Source: CAYONZ01 sp964405465
GTDB lineage: Bacteria > Bdellovibrionota > Bdellovibrionia > Bdellovibrionales > JAMPXM01
Length of the DNA stretch: 64,000 nt
Direction of reading: 5' to 3'
NCBI GenBank assembly: GCA_964405465.1
Contig: CAYONZ010000013.1
Span: 10,558-74,557 of the forward strand
A program made the translations under genes and the position numbers. This document shows, piece by piece, positions 35,225 through 44,407 of the stretch; the stretch's first letter is position 1, and every line of letters begins with the position of its first letter. A model generated the notes under the pieces. That model saw only the letters and a program-made list of their open reading frames with translations. It made no database searches and was not told the origin of the DNA.

Positions 35225-36328
35225 ATGAATATTCCATTTATTGACCTGAAGCCTCAGTATCAAGCATTGAAATCTCAGATTAATTCGCGCATCGACACAG
35301 TTTTGAATCATGGGCAGTTTATTCTTGGGCCAGAGGTAGAGGAATGCGAAAAGGCTTTGGGGCAGTATATCGGAAGTCCACACGTCTTGAGTTGTGCAAG
35401 TGGTACAGATGCATTGATGATGGTTTTGATGGCACTTGATATTGGTCCGGGTGATGAAGTTATCACGACGCCGTTTTCCTTTTTTGCCACGGCTGAGGTG
35501 ATTTCGCTCGTCGGGGCCACTCCAGTTTTTGTCGACATTGATCTCGAGACCTATAACCTTGATGCCGCAAAAATTGAGGCCGCGATCACCAAGAAGACCA
35601 AGGCGATTATGCCGGTTTCTTTGTATGGTCAGCCGGCGGATTTTGATGCGATCAATGCGATTGGGACGAAGCACGGCCTTGTGGTGATTGAGGATGCAGC
35701 TCAGAGTTTCGGTGCTCCCTACAAGAACAAGAAAAGTTGTGGATTGACGACAGTTTCGGGGACGAGTTTCTTTCCTGCAAAACCTCTCGGATGCTTTGGA
35801 GACGGCGGTGCGGTTTTTACCGACAACGCAGATTTGAACAAAAAAATGTCGCAAATTCGAGTTCATGGACAAGAGGGGCGATACAATCATGTGCGCATGG
35901 GAATTAATGGGCGACTTGATACCATTCAGTGTGCGATCTTAATTGAAAAGTTGAAGCGTTATCCCTGGGAAGTCGAACAGCGAAATAAGGTCGCCGCGTA
36001 TTTTACTGAGTCGTTGAGTCAGATCGGGTCAAAGATTATTTTGCCTAAGGTGAAATCTGATCGCGGTTCTGTTTGGGCTCAATACACTGTCCGAGTTGAG
36101 AACCGCGATAAGTTTGCTGCGGACCTGAAGGCAAAAGGAGTGCCGACATCGGTACATTATCCTTCGCCCTTACATTGGCAACCGGTTTATGCCTCGCTTC
36201 GTGAAAAGTACAGGCTTCCGAATGCCGAGCTCGCTGCCTCGCAAGTGATTAGTTTGCCGATGTACCCAGATATGACTCTAGATGTTCAGCACGCCATTGT
36301 CACAGCCGTCAGGGAAGTGCTGTCGTGA
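35225..36328 (+). CDS. DegT/DnrJ/EryC1/StrS sugar aminotransferase (WbpE-like)
   Basis: This is a PLP-dependent aminotransferase for a nucleotide-linked keto sugar, 367 residues. The family signatures are IPFIDLKPQYQALKSQI at the N-terminus, SCASGTDALMM, VIEDAAQSFGA, and the PLP-lysine segment FFPAKPLGCFGDGGAVFT. The FPAKPLG form resembles WbpE-type enzymes that aminate UDP-3-oxo-GlcNAcA, but the matching dehydrogenase is not in the window, so the substrate is uncertain. ATG at 35225 has GAAGGTAG upstream. The stop overlaps the next gene by 4 bp. Confidence 0.88.
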   Translation: MNIPFIDLKPQYQALKSQINSRIDTVLNHGQFILGPEVEECEKALGQYIGSPHVLSCASGTDALMMVLMALDIGPGDEVITTPFSFFATAEVISLVGATPVFVDIDLETYNLDAAKIEAAITKKTKAIMPVSLYGQPADFDAINAIGTKHGLVVIEDAAQSFGAPYKNKKSCGLTTVSGTSFFPAKPLGCFGDGGAVFTDNADLNKKMSQIRVHGQEGRYNHVRMGINGRLDTIQCAILIEKLKRYPWEVEQRNKVAAYFTESLSQIGSKIILPKVKSDRGSVWAQYTVRVENRDKFAADLKAKGVPTSVHYPSPLHWQPVYASLREKYRLPNAELAASQVISLPMYPDMTLDVQHAIVTAVREVLS

Positions 36329-37644
36329 GCGATCAGAATTTTCGTCAAAAAATTTTTGGAATCGCCAGCCGTTTTTTACCTTTCGCCATTGGTCTCTATG
36401 GCGTCGCTGTTTTGACTAGCATGGCCGGAATGGAGATGTTTGCAGGTCTTTCGATGCTTTCGGTCCTGCTCATTTTGATGCTTGGTTCTGAACGTCGATC
36501 TTTTTCTGTGAAACTTGTGGATGGCGCGCTCATGGGTTTGGTTTTTGTTTCTATTCTGGGCGTGCTGGTCAACACTCCTGAACCCAAAAGCGTCATAGAC
36601 ATTATTGGTCGGGCTCGTTGGCCTTTGGTTTTTTGTTTGGTTCGGTTTGGTTTGTTGCAGGTTTGGCCTGTCGTGAATTTCGCGAAGTTCAAAATTTACC
36701 TGGGTGTTGCTTCTTTCATGGCTCTCTATGGAATCATTCAGTTCCCTACTGGAATAGATCTTGTTCATCGGGAGCAAGGTGCGAATCTTTTTGTTGATCC
36801 GAGCACCGGAGCTCAGGTGTACCGTTCATCTGGTTTTTTTGGTTCGCCCATGACCTATGGACATTCGATGGTGCTTTGCTTTTCGGTTGCGTTGGGATTT
36901 GTACTTTATCTCATTCAACAACGTAAAGTACGAACCCAGCAATTCGCGTGGACCGCAGGAGGTGCTCTGCTGATGGGGCTCAGTCTCTTGACAACGTTGA
37001 CACGAGGGGTTTGGCTTGCCGCTATTGCATCTGGACTTGTTATGAGTGCCTATGTGGGGCGTCGACTTTTGCTCAAGGTTTCGGGTGTGATGGTTGCGGG
37101 ATTGGGTTCCTTGATTGTAATTTCGCATGCATTTCGTGATCGGGTGATGTCGATCTTTGATTTGGGATTTCGTAGCAATGCGGATCGATTGGTTTTATGG
37201 AAAACCAATTTTAAGATTTGGCTCGATTATCCGCTTTTGGGAGTGGGAACTGGCGAAAATGAACGTGTCATTGTTGACTACTATCAACGAGCCGGTATGG
37301 AGGGCTATCAGGGCCATGCCCACAATAATCTGATTCAATTTTTGTCAGGTAATGGTGTTTTGGGTCTGACCTGTTTTTTGATTTTCGCGGTCGGTTTTTT
37401 TGTCATTTCCCATCGTTTGTGGAGACGCATTCCAGTTGAACACTGGTTTGAACGGTCTCTGGTTTTGGGAGTGATGGGTGCACAGGTTGCTCTGCAGGTC
37501 GGCGGCATGACCGAATGTAACTTTAAAGATGCTGAGGTCAATCACTTGTTTTTATTCTTGCTTGCCCTGATTTTTGTTTTGAATCAAAAGTATCTGCTTG
37601 GTCAGAATGGGGCATCCCTCCAGAGTGCTGAGGGCCAGATTTAA
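36325..37644 (+). CDS. O-antigen ligase / polymerase-like membrane protein
   Basis: This is a multi-pass inner-membrane protein of 439 residues with about ten hydrophobic segments and a large periplasmic loop. The loop ends in a HAHNNLIQFLSGNGVLG motif characteristic of the Wzy_C/WaaL O-antigen ligase-polymerase superfamily. Such proteins polymerise or ligate surface polysaccharide in the periplasm; sequence alone does not decide between the two roles. The start is GTG at 36325, overlapping the aminotransferase stop by 4 bp, so the two are coupled. The next gene begins at the last base of its stop. Confidence 0.85.
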   Translation: MSDQNFRQKIFGIASRFLPFAIGLYGVAVLTSMAGMEMFAGLSMLSVLLILMLGSERRSFSVKLVDGALMGLVFVSILGVLVNTPEPKSVIDIIGRARWPLVFCLVRFGLLQVWPVVNFAKFKIYLGVASFMALYGIIQFPTGIDLVHREQGANLFVDPSTGAQVYRSSGFFGSPMTYGHSMVLCFSVALGFVLYLIQQRKVRTQQFAWTAGGALLMGLSLLTTLTRGVWLAAIASGLVMSAYVGRRLLLKVSGVMVAGLGSLIVISHAFRDRVMSIFDLGFRSNADRLVLWKTNFKIWLDYPLLGVGTGENERVIVDYYQRAGMEGYQGHAHNNLIQFLSGNGVLGLTCFLIFAVGFFVISHRLWRRIPVEHWFERSLVLGVMGAQVALQVGGMTECNFKDAEVNHLFLFLLALIFVLNQKYLLGQNGASLQSAEGQI

Positions 37645-38564
37645 TGGCAAAAGTTTTGGTCACTGGAGCCAATGGTCAAGTGGGAAAAGCGATGCTCAGT
37701 TATCTTGCTGAAACCAATTGCTCTGGTGTTTTTGCGGCAACTCGCGCGGACCTAGACCTTTCTTTTCCTGATCAGGTGAGGAAACAGCTAGAGACCCTGT
37801 GGCATAAGCTTGGAGGATTTGAACTTTTGGTCAATGCTGCCGCCTATACTCAGGTTGATCGGGCGGAATCTGAAGTCGAAATTGTGAGGGCTGTCAATGC
37901 GTTGTCTGTAGGTGTGATGGCTGAATTTTGTAAAGATCACGCAGTGACGTTGCTCCATTACTCAACAGATTATGTCTATTCGGGACAGGGAGTATTACCC
38001 TACGATGAAGAGACGCAACTTTCGCCGGTCAATGTTTACGGACATTCAAAACGTGAAGGAGAAGATCTCATCCGAGCGTCTGGAACTCGTTATTTGATTT
38101 TTAGAACCTCGTGGGTTTTTGATTCCGACGGTTCTAACTTTTTAAATACGATGATAAAATTAGCTGGAGATCGAGATGAACTGCGGATTGTAAATGATCA
38201 GGTCGGGGCTCCGACTTATGCCGAAGATTTGGTTCGATATTCGCTCTATGTTTATTGTCACATGCGGCAGTTGGCTCACTTTGAAAGCGAGGTCTTTCAT
38301 TTGTGTTCTCAGGGTGAAGTGAGTTGGTATGGGTTTGCCAGTGAGATCTTTTCGGAGCTGCGAAAACGTCATGTGTCTCTTAAAGTGTCCTCGGTTTTGC
38401 CGATTGCAAGTTCTGATTATATGACTAAAGCCATGCGTCCGAAGAATTCTCGTATGTCTTTAGCAAAGGTCACTCAGTTTTTAGGGTATGCTCCTCCTGA
38501 TTGGAGAGATGCGCTTCATCGATGTTTGGAGAAGAAATATGCAGGTCACAGACACTCCTCTTGA
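37644..38564 (+). CDS. rfbD: dTDP-4-dehydrorhamnose reductase
   Basis: RmlD/RfbD reduces dTDP-4-keto-L-rhamnose to dTDP-L-rhamnose, the last step of the pathway. It has 306 residues. VTGANGQVGKAM is the Rossmann motif, STDYVYSG the active-site Ser/Thr strand, and YGHSKREGE carries the catalytic Tyr-x3-Lys. ATG at 37644 overlaps the upstream stop by one base. rfbC follows with a 26-bp overlap. Confidence 0.95.
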   Translation: MAKVLVTGANGQVGKAMLSYLAETNCSGVFAATRADLDLSFPDQVRKQLETLWHKLGGFELLVNAAAYTQVDRAESEVEIVRAVNALSVGVMAEFCKDHAVTLLHYSTDYVYSGQGVLPYDEETQLSPVNVYGHSKREGEDLIRASGTRYLIFRTSWVFDSDGSNFLNTMIKLAGDRDELRIVNDQVGAPTYAEDLVRYSLYVYCHMRQLAHFESEVFHLCSQGEVSWYGFASEIFSELRKRHVSLKVSSVLPIASSDYMTKAMRPKNSRMSLAKVTQFLGYAPPDWRDALHRCLEKKYAGHRHSS

Positions 38565-39105
38565 GGGATTGAAGATCGTTGAGTTGAAGGTTTTCTCTGA
38601 TAGCAGAGGGTTTTTCATGGAACGCTTCAATAAGCGTGTGTTTGCAGAGGCGGGTTTACCGACAGAGTTTGTGCAAGACAATCACTCAAAATCACAGCCA
38701 GGAGTTCTGCGCGGCGTGCACTACCAACACAATAGACCACAGGGAAAAATGGTGGGTTGCATTTCCGGTGCGATTTTTGATGTGGCTGTGGATTTGCGCT
38801 GTAACTCAAAAACTCGAGGTCAATACTTTGGTCTTGAACTAACTGAGGGTTCTGGGAAAATGCTTTGGGTGCCAGCTGGTTTCGCTCATGGCTTTTGTGT
38901 AATTGGGCCTAAAGAGGCGCACGTGATCTATAAGGTGACAGAGTTTTACAATCCCCCTGGAGAAAATGCGATACTTTGGAATGATCCAGAGTTGAGGATC
39001 GATTGGCCAGTGACCGAGCCATTGCTTTCTCCTAAAGACGGAGTCGCGGGGTCCTATCGTGATTATCTGCAAAGTGATCTTGCGCAGAAACTGTGGTGGA
39101 TTTAG
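38539..39105 (+). CDS. rfbC: dTDP-4-dehydrorhamnose 3,5-epimerase
   Basis: RmlC/RfbC epimerises C3 and C5 of dTDP-4-keto-6-deoxyglucose. It has 188 residues from ATG at 38539 (MQVTDTPLEGLKIVELK), preferred over an earlier start inside rfbD because GGAGAAG precedes it. DSRGFFMERFNKRVF, VLRGVHYQ (catalytic His) and VPAGFAHGFCVIG are diagnostic. It overlaps the rfbD end by 26 bp. Confidence 0.95.
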   Translation: MQVTDTPLEGLKIVELKVFSDSRGFFMERFNKRVFAEAGLPTEFVQDNHSKSQPGVLRGVHYQHNRPQGKMVGCISGAIFDVAVDLRCNSKTRGQYFGLELTEGSGKMLWVPAGFAHGFCVIGPKEAHVIYKVTEFYNPPGENAILWNDPELRIDWPVTEPLLSPKDGVAGSYRDYLQSDLAQKLWWI

Positions 39106-39247
39106 GTCCCGACCTTGGGCGAGGTCTTTGAGTTTGTTATGGATCTGCTTTTTTATTCTCTCGGCGTCGTTGTCCAGTGTTTTGCCCTATGGCCTAAATA
39201 AAATTTATTTTCAAACGTCCAGAAAATTTGTTTAACTCCTGTGTTTT

Positions 39248-39272
39248 TTGACACCGATCTCTCAAGTATAAT
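39248..39272 (+). promoter_or_regulatory. possible promoter upstream of rfbB
   Basis: A perfect TATAAT at 39267-39272 lies 109 bp before rfbB, with TTGACA at 39248-39253. The 13-base spacer is too short for a normal sigma-70 promoter, so either only the -10 matters or it is chance. The 275-bp gap shows nothing else except ATCTCG/CGAGAT arms at 39296-39326. Confidence 0.3.
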
Positions 39273-39380
39273 CAAATAGGATGAAGACATCTTGTATCTC
39301 GCACATATGCCAGAGAGGCACGAGATGCATTGAAGATACTCAAGTGTTTTTTCAGGTCATTTGCCTAGAGAGGCTGAAGT

Positions 39381-40409
39381 ATGAAGACCATTCTTGTCAC
39401 TGGTGGAGCTGGGTTTATCGGAAGTAATTTTGTTGATTTGCAAGTTCAGCGTGGAATGCGGGTCATCGTTTTGGACGTAATGTCTTATGCTGGTCATCGT
39501 GAAAACTTAGAGGGAATCAAGGGCCCTGGTTCTTGGGAGTTGATCGAAGGTGACATTCAAAACGCAGAATTGGTGTTGAGTCTTTTGAAAAAAAACCAAG
39601 TCGATGCGGTCATCAACTTTGCCGCTGAATCACATGTGGATCGATCCATTTCAGGGCCCGGTGCTTTTGTGCAAACAAATGTTGTCGGAGTTTATCAAAT
39701 GTTGTGGAGCTCCACTCAGTATTGGAATGGGTTGAGTGCCGAACGGCAAAAGGGTTTTCGTTTTGTGCAAGTTTCTACAGATGAAGTATTTGGCTCTTTG
39801 GGTGACAGTGGAAAGTTTTCTGAATCAACACCCTATGCTCCGAATTCTCCATACTCGGCGTCGAAAGCCGCTGGAGATCATTTGGCGCGTGCTTGGTTTC
39901 ATACGTACAAGTTGCCGACCATCACGACAAACTGTTCGAATAACTATGGGCCGAAACAGTTTCCCGAAAAATTGATTCCACACATGATCAACTGTGCATT
40001 GGCAAACAAACCGCTACCTGTATATGGAAATGGTAAAAATGTTCGCGATTGGATTCATGTTGAGGACCACTGCGCTGGTGTGGACCTCGCATTTTTAAGG
40101 GGAGAACCAGGTCAAACCTATTGTTTTGGCGGAAATTCCGAACGGAAAAATTTGGATGTCGTACAAATGATTTGCAAAGAGCTCGATCATTTGCGGCCAC
40201 GCGCGGATGGTAAATCCTATTTCTCGCAGATTTCGTTTGTGGAAGATCGTAAAGGGCATGATTGGCGCTATGCGATTGATGATACTTTTGCGCAAAGAAC
40301 CTTGGGCTTCAAGCGCAAATATTTGAATTTTGAACAAGGCTTGGGGCAAACCGTGCGGTGGTATCTTGAGAACTCGAAATGGGTCAAAACAGTAACCGAA
40401 AAAAAGTAA
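39381..40409 (+). CDS. rfbB: dTDP-glucose 4,6-dehydratase
   Basis: RmlB/RfbB converts dTDP-glucose to dTDP-4-keto-6-deoxyglucose with bound NAD. It has 342 residues. TGGAGFIGSNFVDLQ is the Rossmann motif, FAAESHVDRSI and STDEVFGSLG are family motifs, and YSASKAAGDH has Tyr-x3-Lys. ATG at 39381 follows AGAGAGG-type purines. With rfbD, rfbC and rfbA it completes the dTDP-rhamnose set. Confidence 0.96.
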   Translation: MKTILVTGGAGFIGSNFVDLQVQRGMRVIVLDVMSYAGHRENLEGIKGPGSWELIEGDIQNAELVLSLLKKNQVDAVINFAAESHVDRSISGPGAFVQTNVVGVYQMLWSSTQYWNGLSAERQKGFRFVQVSTDEVFGSLGDSGKFSESTPYAPNSPYSASKAAGDHLARAWFHTYKLPTITTNCSNNYGPKQFPEKLIPHMINCALANKPLPVYGNGKNVRDWIHVEDHCAGVDLAFLRGEPGQTYCFGGNSERKNLDVVQMICKELDHLRPRADGKSYFSQISFVEDRKGHDWRYAIDDTFAQRTLGFKRKYLNFEQGLGQTVRWYLENSKWVKTVTEKK

Positions 40410-40480
40410 GCTAAAAAAACGAAATTTTCAGAGATGTGGCTAACAGAGCTGCATCTAACAATTTAGACACGGAGATAAAC

Positions 40481-41374
40481 ATGAAGGGTATAGTCTTGGC
40501 GGGAGGAAGTGGCACGCGATTGTTTCCGAGTACCGCGGCGGTAAGTAAACAACTATTGCCTGTATTTGATAAGCCAACAATTTACTATCCACTTTCGGTT
40601 TTGATGTTGGCTGGAATCCGTGAGATTTTGATCATCAGCACACCTCGGGATCTGCCGATGATTCAAGCTCTTTTTGGCGATGGTTCCCAATTTGGCTTGA
40701 AGCTCGAGTACAAAATTCAGCCCAAACCTGAGGGAATTGCTCAGGCTTTTGTTCTCGGTGCAGATTTTATAGGCAATTCAAGTGTGGCTTTGATTTTGGG
40801 GGACAATTTATTTTATGGCCATTCTCTGACCCAGCATCTTGAATATGCCTCACAAATCAAAAGCGGAGCTTGTGTTTTTGCCTATCACGTTCAGGATCCT
40901 GAACGTTACGGCGTGGTCACTTTTGATAAAGAAAAAAAAGCAATCGATATCGAAGAAAAACCTAAACAACCACGTTCGAACTGGGCAGTGACAGGACTTT
41001 ATTTTTACGACAATCAGGTTGTTCGAATCGCGTCAAACCTTAAGCCATCAGCAAGGGGCGAGCTTGAAATCACCGATGTCAATCGTGAGTATCTTCGGCA
41101 GGGAAACTTACAGGTTCGATGCCTTGGGCGAGGATTTGCCTGGCTCGATACGGGGACAGATGAATCTCTTTTAGATTCGGCGCAATTTGTTGAAACGATT
41201 GAAAAACGCCAGGGGCTCAAGATTGCTTGCTTAGAGGAAATTGCTTATTTTCGAAAGTTCATCACGTTTGAGCAATTCGAAAAAATCGCGACGGAATACC
41301 CGAAGAGTGGTTATGGGCAATACCTAAGGAGACTGCTTGAGCAGTTTCGGCAGTCGGATGGCGATCTGTTTTAA
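40481..41374 (+). CDS. rfbA: glucose-1-phosphate thymidylyltransferase
   Basis: RmlA/RfbA makes dTDP-glucose from dTTP and glucose-1-phosphate, the first step to dTDP-L-rhamnose. It has 297 residues from ATG at 40481 with GGAG upstream. KGIVLAGGSGTRLFPST is the nucleotide-binding signature; KQLLPVFDKPTIYYPLSVLM and VALILGDNLFYG are conserved. It is the fourth rhamnose gene in the + operon, before the large glycosyltransferase. Confidence 0.95.
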   Translation: MKGIVLAGGSGTRLFPSTAAVSKQLLPVFDKPTIYYPLSVLMLAGIREILIISTPRDLPMIQALFGDGSQFGLKLEYKIQPKPEGIAQAFVLGADFIGNSSVALILGDNLFYGHSLTQHLEYASQIKSGACVFAYHVQDPERYGVVTFDKEKKAIDIEEKPKQPRSNWAVTGLYFYDNQVVRIASNLKPSARGELEITDVNREYLRQGNLQVRCLGRGFAWLDTGTDESLLDSAQFVETIEKRQGLKIACLEEIAYFRKFITFEQFEKIATEYPKSGYGQYLRRLLEQFRQSDGDLF

Positions 41375-41414
41375 AAAACATCCTGACTTGCGATGCGCAA
41401 ATAAGGAGCGTCTA

Positions 41415-41443
41415 TTGACGTAAGCTTCACCTGTTAAGACAAT
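41415..41443 (+). promoter_or_regulatory. possible promoter upstream of the large glycosyltransferase
   Basis: TTGACG at 41415-41420, a 17-base spacer and GACAAT at 41438-41443 (4 of 6) lie about 40 bp before the start at 41484. The hexamers and spacing fit a sigma-70-type promoter. Confidence 0.4.
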
Positions 41444-41483
41444 GAAACATACTGGGGACTACGATAAATAGGGTGGAGCATCT

Positions 41484-43769
41484 ATGGCCGGCGATCTTGA
41501 AAAAAAGCATAAAAAGAATAAGAAAAAAAAGGACCGTGAGCAGTTGCGAGTTGAAGCCCGCGGAGCTCAAGAAATGATTGAAAAATCCAATGGTGCAAAT
41601 TCTTCGGCGGCTATGGAGCAGAAGGTGGCGGCGGTTTTGTCTGGTGAAAATGATTCCCAAACTCTCAGAATCACGAGTAGCGAGAAAAATCTTGCGCAGG
41701 AGCTCGTGGGAGGCGGAGAAAAAACGATCGCGACCAATGCTCCTACATATGCTCCAGTATTTGTCGGTGGTGTTTCGGGGCAAGGTCTTTCTGGCGATTT
41801 GCGAGAAGCATTAGATGAAATTGACTGGTTGTTTTTGAAGGCACATCGACCCTTGGTTTTGAAGGTTTTCTCATTTTATCATTGGTGGGATACCCAATGG
41901 AAGAAGACCACTTTTAAATTGCAGGCAGAAACATTATTGGCATCTGCAAATCTTGCAGATGCAGAGCCTAGGTTAAATTGGCTTCGTGCTCAGTTTAATC
42001 GTTGGGGCACTCGCCTCGCATTTTGGTTGCATGCCCGAGTTGACAGTTTAGAAGTTGTTTCTCTGTGGTGGCATTCACTCGGCCTTGCCTGGAGAGCGTT
42101 GATTCGAAGTCTTTGGCCAAGGCATCGGCGATCCCTATACGCTAAGTGGGTAGAGCAGAATGAAAAGCTCGATTTGAAATCGGTCGCACTTTGGCAAAAA
42201 AATCTAAAGGCCGGTCTTTTGCCACCACATTTTTTAGTGGTACTTGTTAATCCAAATGGCAAGACGTTGCGAAAATCACTTTCATCAATTCTCGAGCAGG
42301 CTTATCCTCATTGGAAAATTGCGATTCTTGAAGAGGGAGTGGTTGGTTACGATATTAAAAAATTAGGAATGGATCTCGGGATTCATGAGCGATTGAAGAT
42401 CGAACCCTTCAAGTGCTGGGGAGAGGTGCGTGATCATATTGCTAAAACCAAAGATCAATATATTTTATTTATTCATGGCTCTGGTCAAATTCCTGTACCT
42501 ACTCTGCGTTTGGTCGCCGACTTCGTGCAGGAACACTCCGATTTAAAGATGATTTATGCAGATCAAGACTATGTTGATTCTGCTGGCCATCGGTCATTTC
42601 CTGAATTTCACCCCGACTATAATTTGGATTATTCTATTGGCAGAAATGTGTTTGAAAATCTGGCGATTATGCATCGATCGCTTCTCGAAAATTCATCAAT
42701 CGATAGTTCTTCTAAATCGTGGGACTTGATTTTCGATACGATGGTGAATCTGCCTGAAGAAAAAGTGGGCCATATTCCGCGTGTGCTGTTTCATGACTTT
42801 GTTGCAAAGAAAAACAGAACCACAGATTCTTGGTTTCCTTCAGCACAGGCTGCGGTTGTCAAAAAATTTCAAGGCATTAAGATGGAGTTGGGTTTAAAAC
42901 AAGTCCCGCGTTTGATTTGGCCGATTGCTGAGCCGAACCCCCTGGTGAGCGTCATTGTTCCTTCCCGTGATCAGGTCAATTCTCTGCGACGTCTGGTGCA
43001 GGGAGTTCTTGAGCAGACAAGCTACAAAAATTTAGAGTTGATTATTGTCGATCATCAGACTCGAGACCCAGAGGCGAAGCGCTATTTGCGAGAGCTCCAG
43101 AATGACAATCGGGTTAAAATCATTTTTTTTGATCGTGCGTTTAATCAGGCCGAAATAAATAATTTTGGGGCGGCTGCTGCCAAAGGAGAGATTCTTGCCT
43201 TTTTAAATAATGACATTGAAATTCTCGAGGAGAACTGGCTGCAAGAGTTGGTGCGAGAGGCAGGACGAACAGATGTCGGAGTGGCAGGGGCAAAACTCTT
43301 TTTTAAAAATGGCTTCGTACAACATGGCGGTATTATTGTTGGGCTCGGTGAAGTCGCCCAAGAAGCGCATGTCAATGAATACAGAAATTCTCACGGTTAT
43401 TGCGATCGCTTGCTTTTTGCTCAGAGATATTCCGCGGTTAAAGGAGCTTGTTTAGCCGTTCGCCGCCAGGTGTTTCAAGAGATGAGTGGGTTTGATGCTA
43501 AAAAAGCACCGATTCATTTTTTCGATGTCGATTTTTGTTTGCGTGTCGATGAGGCGGGATACAAGGTTATCTGGACTCCGTATGCTCAGCTTGCACATTC
43601 AGGAGGCGTTTCGAAGTGTGCCGCATTTGCGCCACAGACGTCTGCGACTCGTGAGATAGAGGTCCAATATATGAAAAATCGCTGGTCGCGATTTATTGAG
43701 CAAGATCGTTGGTACAGTCCGAACTTGACCCGTGTGGGTCAGAGCTTTGAGCTTCCATCACAGAGTTAA
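41484..43769 (+). CDS. large family-2 glycosyltransferase with lysine-rich N-terminus
   Basis: The protein has 761 residues. The first ~40 are strongly charged (KKHKKNKKKKDREQ), followed by about 200 residues I do not recognise. Next comes a weak GT2-like part (VLVNPNGKTLRKSLSSILEQ near residue 250). The C-terminal domain (from about residue 490) is a clear GT-A fold: VSVIVPSRDQVNSLRRLVQG, then FLNNDIEIL as the DxD-type metal site, and FFDVDFCLRVDEAGYKV. It resembles rhamnosyltransferase-type O-antigen enzymes. It probably transfers a rhamnose-like sugar in the cytoplasm, an inference from the adjacent rhamnose genes. Confidence 0.85.
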   Translation: MAGDLEKKHKKNKKKKDREQLRVEARGAQEMIEKSNGANSSAAMEQKVAAVLSGENDSQTLRITSSEKNLAQELVGGGEKTIATNAPTYAPVFVGGVSGQGLSGDLREALDEIDWLFLKAHRPLVLKVFSFYHWWDTQWKKTTFKLQAETLLASANLADAEPRLNWLRAQFNRWGTRLAFWLHARVDSLEVVSLWWHSLGLAWRALIRSLWPRHRRSLYAKWVEQNEKLDLKSVALWQKNLKAGLLPPHFLVVLVNPNGKTLRKSLSSILEQAYPHWKIAILEEGVVGYDIKKLGMDLGIHERLKIEPFKCWGEVRDHIAKTKDQYILFIHGSGQIPVPTLRLVADFVQEHSDLKMIYADQDYVDSAGHRSFPEFHPDYNLDYSIGRNVFENLAIMHRSLLENSSIDSSSKSWDLIFDTMVNLPEEKVGHIPRVLFHDFVAKKNRTTDSWFPSAQAAVVKKFQGIKMELGLKQVPRLIWPIAEPNPLVSVIVPSRDQVNSLRRLVQGVLEQTSYKNLELIIVDHQTRDPEAKRYLRELQNDNRVKIIFFDRAFNQAEINNFGAAAAKGEILAFLNNDIEILEENWLQELVREAGRTDVGVAGAKLFFKNGFVQHGGIIVGLGEVAQEAHVNEYRNSHGYCDRLLFAQRYSAVKGACLAVRRQVFQEMSGFDAKKAPIHFFDVDFCLRVDEAGYKVIWTPYAQLAHSGGVSKCAAFAPQTSATREIEVQYMKNRWSRFIEQDRWYSPNLTRVGQSFELPSQS

Positions 43770-43808
43770 GGTTGCATATCAGCTTTACTCTTCGGTTATT
43801 GAAAACCG

Positions 43809-44372
43809 TCATCGCAAAATCGGATGACCCAAGACTTCAGTGAGCGTTGGCCAAGATTGGTCGCGCTCCGAAAGAATTGGGTTTTCAACGGGCCATCGAA
43901 ATGAAGCTGAATTCCATAATATTCCACAATCATTTTCCGGTGAGTGTGGCTTGTTTGCAAGATAGCTGAGAAGAGTCTCTTCGCTGAGACTCAAAAAACC
44001 ATGGGCACAGCCTTCGGGAATAAAAAGACTCTTGCCAGAATCTCGTGAGAGTTCTTGTGCAAAGACCTGTTGAAAGCTTGGTGATTGTGGTCTGAGATCC
44101 AAAATTAAATTCAGACTGCTCCCGGATAGGCAGGAGATGAGTTTGCTCTGAGAAAATTCACCTTTTTGAAAATGTAAGCCGCGTAGAACATTCTTTGCTG
44201 AGTGCGAAAAAAATGCCTCACCAAGTGTTAGGTCGGGGAGTTGATGTTTTTTCCAAGACGGCAGATGAAAGACTTTAAAGAGATCACCGCGGTGGTCATG
44301 AAACACGCTTGTCTGTAAAACAAAACAGCTCTCAATTGGTGTTAAATAGGTTTTATTTATTGCAGTTTTCAT
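43809..44372 (-). CDS. RmlC-like nucleotide-sugar epimerase
   Basis: This is a cupin-fold dTDP/CDP-sugar 3,5- or 5-epimerase of 187 residues, from ATG at 44372; a longer frame extends into the neighbouring reductase gene and is rejected. HDHRGDLFKVFH, VLRGLHFQKG (catalytic His) and FIPEGCAHGFLSLSEE match RmlC. It differs clearly from the rfbC product at 38539. It is paired with a reductase gene on the minus strand, 35 bp downstream. An AscE-like role in making an L-configured CDP-3,6-dideoxy sugar is plausible, given rfbFGH nearby, but not shown. Confidence 0.83.
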   Translation of the reverse strand: MKTAINKTYLTPIESCFVLQTSVFHDHRGDLFKVFHLPSWKKHQLPDLTLGEAFFSHSAKNVLRGLHFQKGEFSQSKLISCLSGSSLNLILDLRPQSPSFQQVFAQELSRDSGKSLFIPEGCAHGFLSLSEETLLSYLANKPHSPENDCGILWNSASFRWPVENPILSERDQSWPTLTEVLGHPILR

Positions 44373-44407
44373 CTCACGACCTTTCAGCATTTGAAATAAT
44401 TGGCAAT

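Noticed and set aside
34970..35890. 306-codon minus-strand open frame across the first aminotransferase
   Set aside because: It is antisense to a well-supported aminotransferase gene with clear motifs; the peptide looks like a frame shadow.
43793..43808. Terminator hairpin between the large glycosyltransferase and the RmlC-like gene
   Set aside because: The 5-bp arms CGGTT/AACCG form only a weak stem and no T-run follows on either strand.
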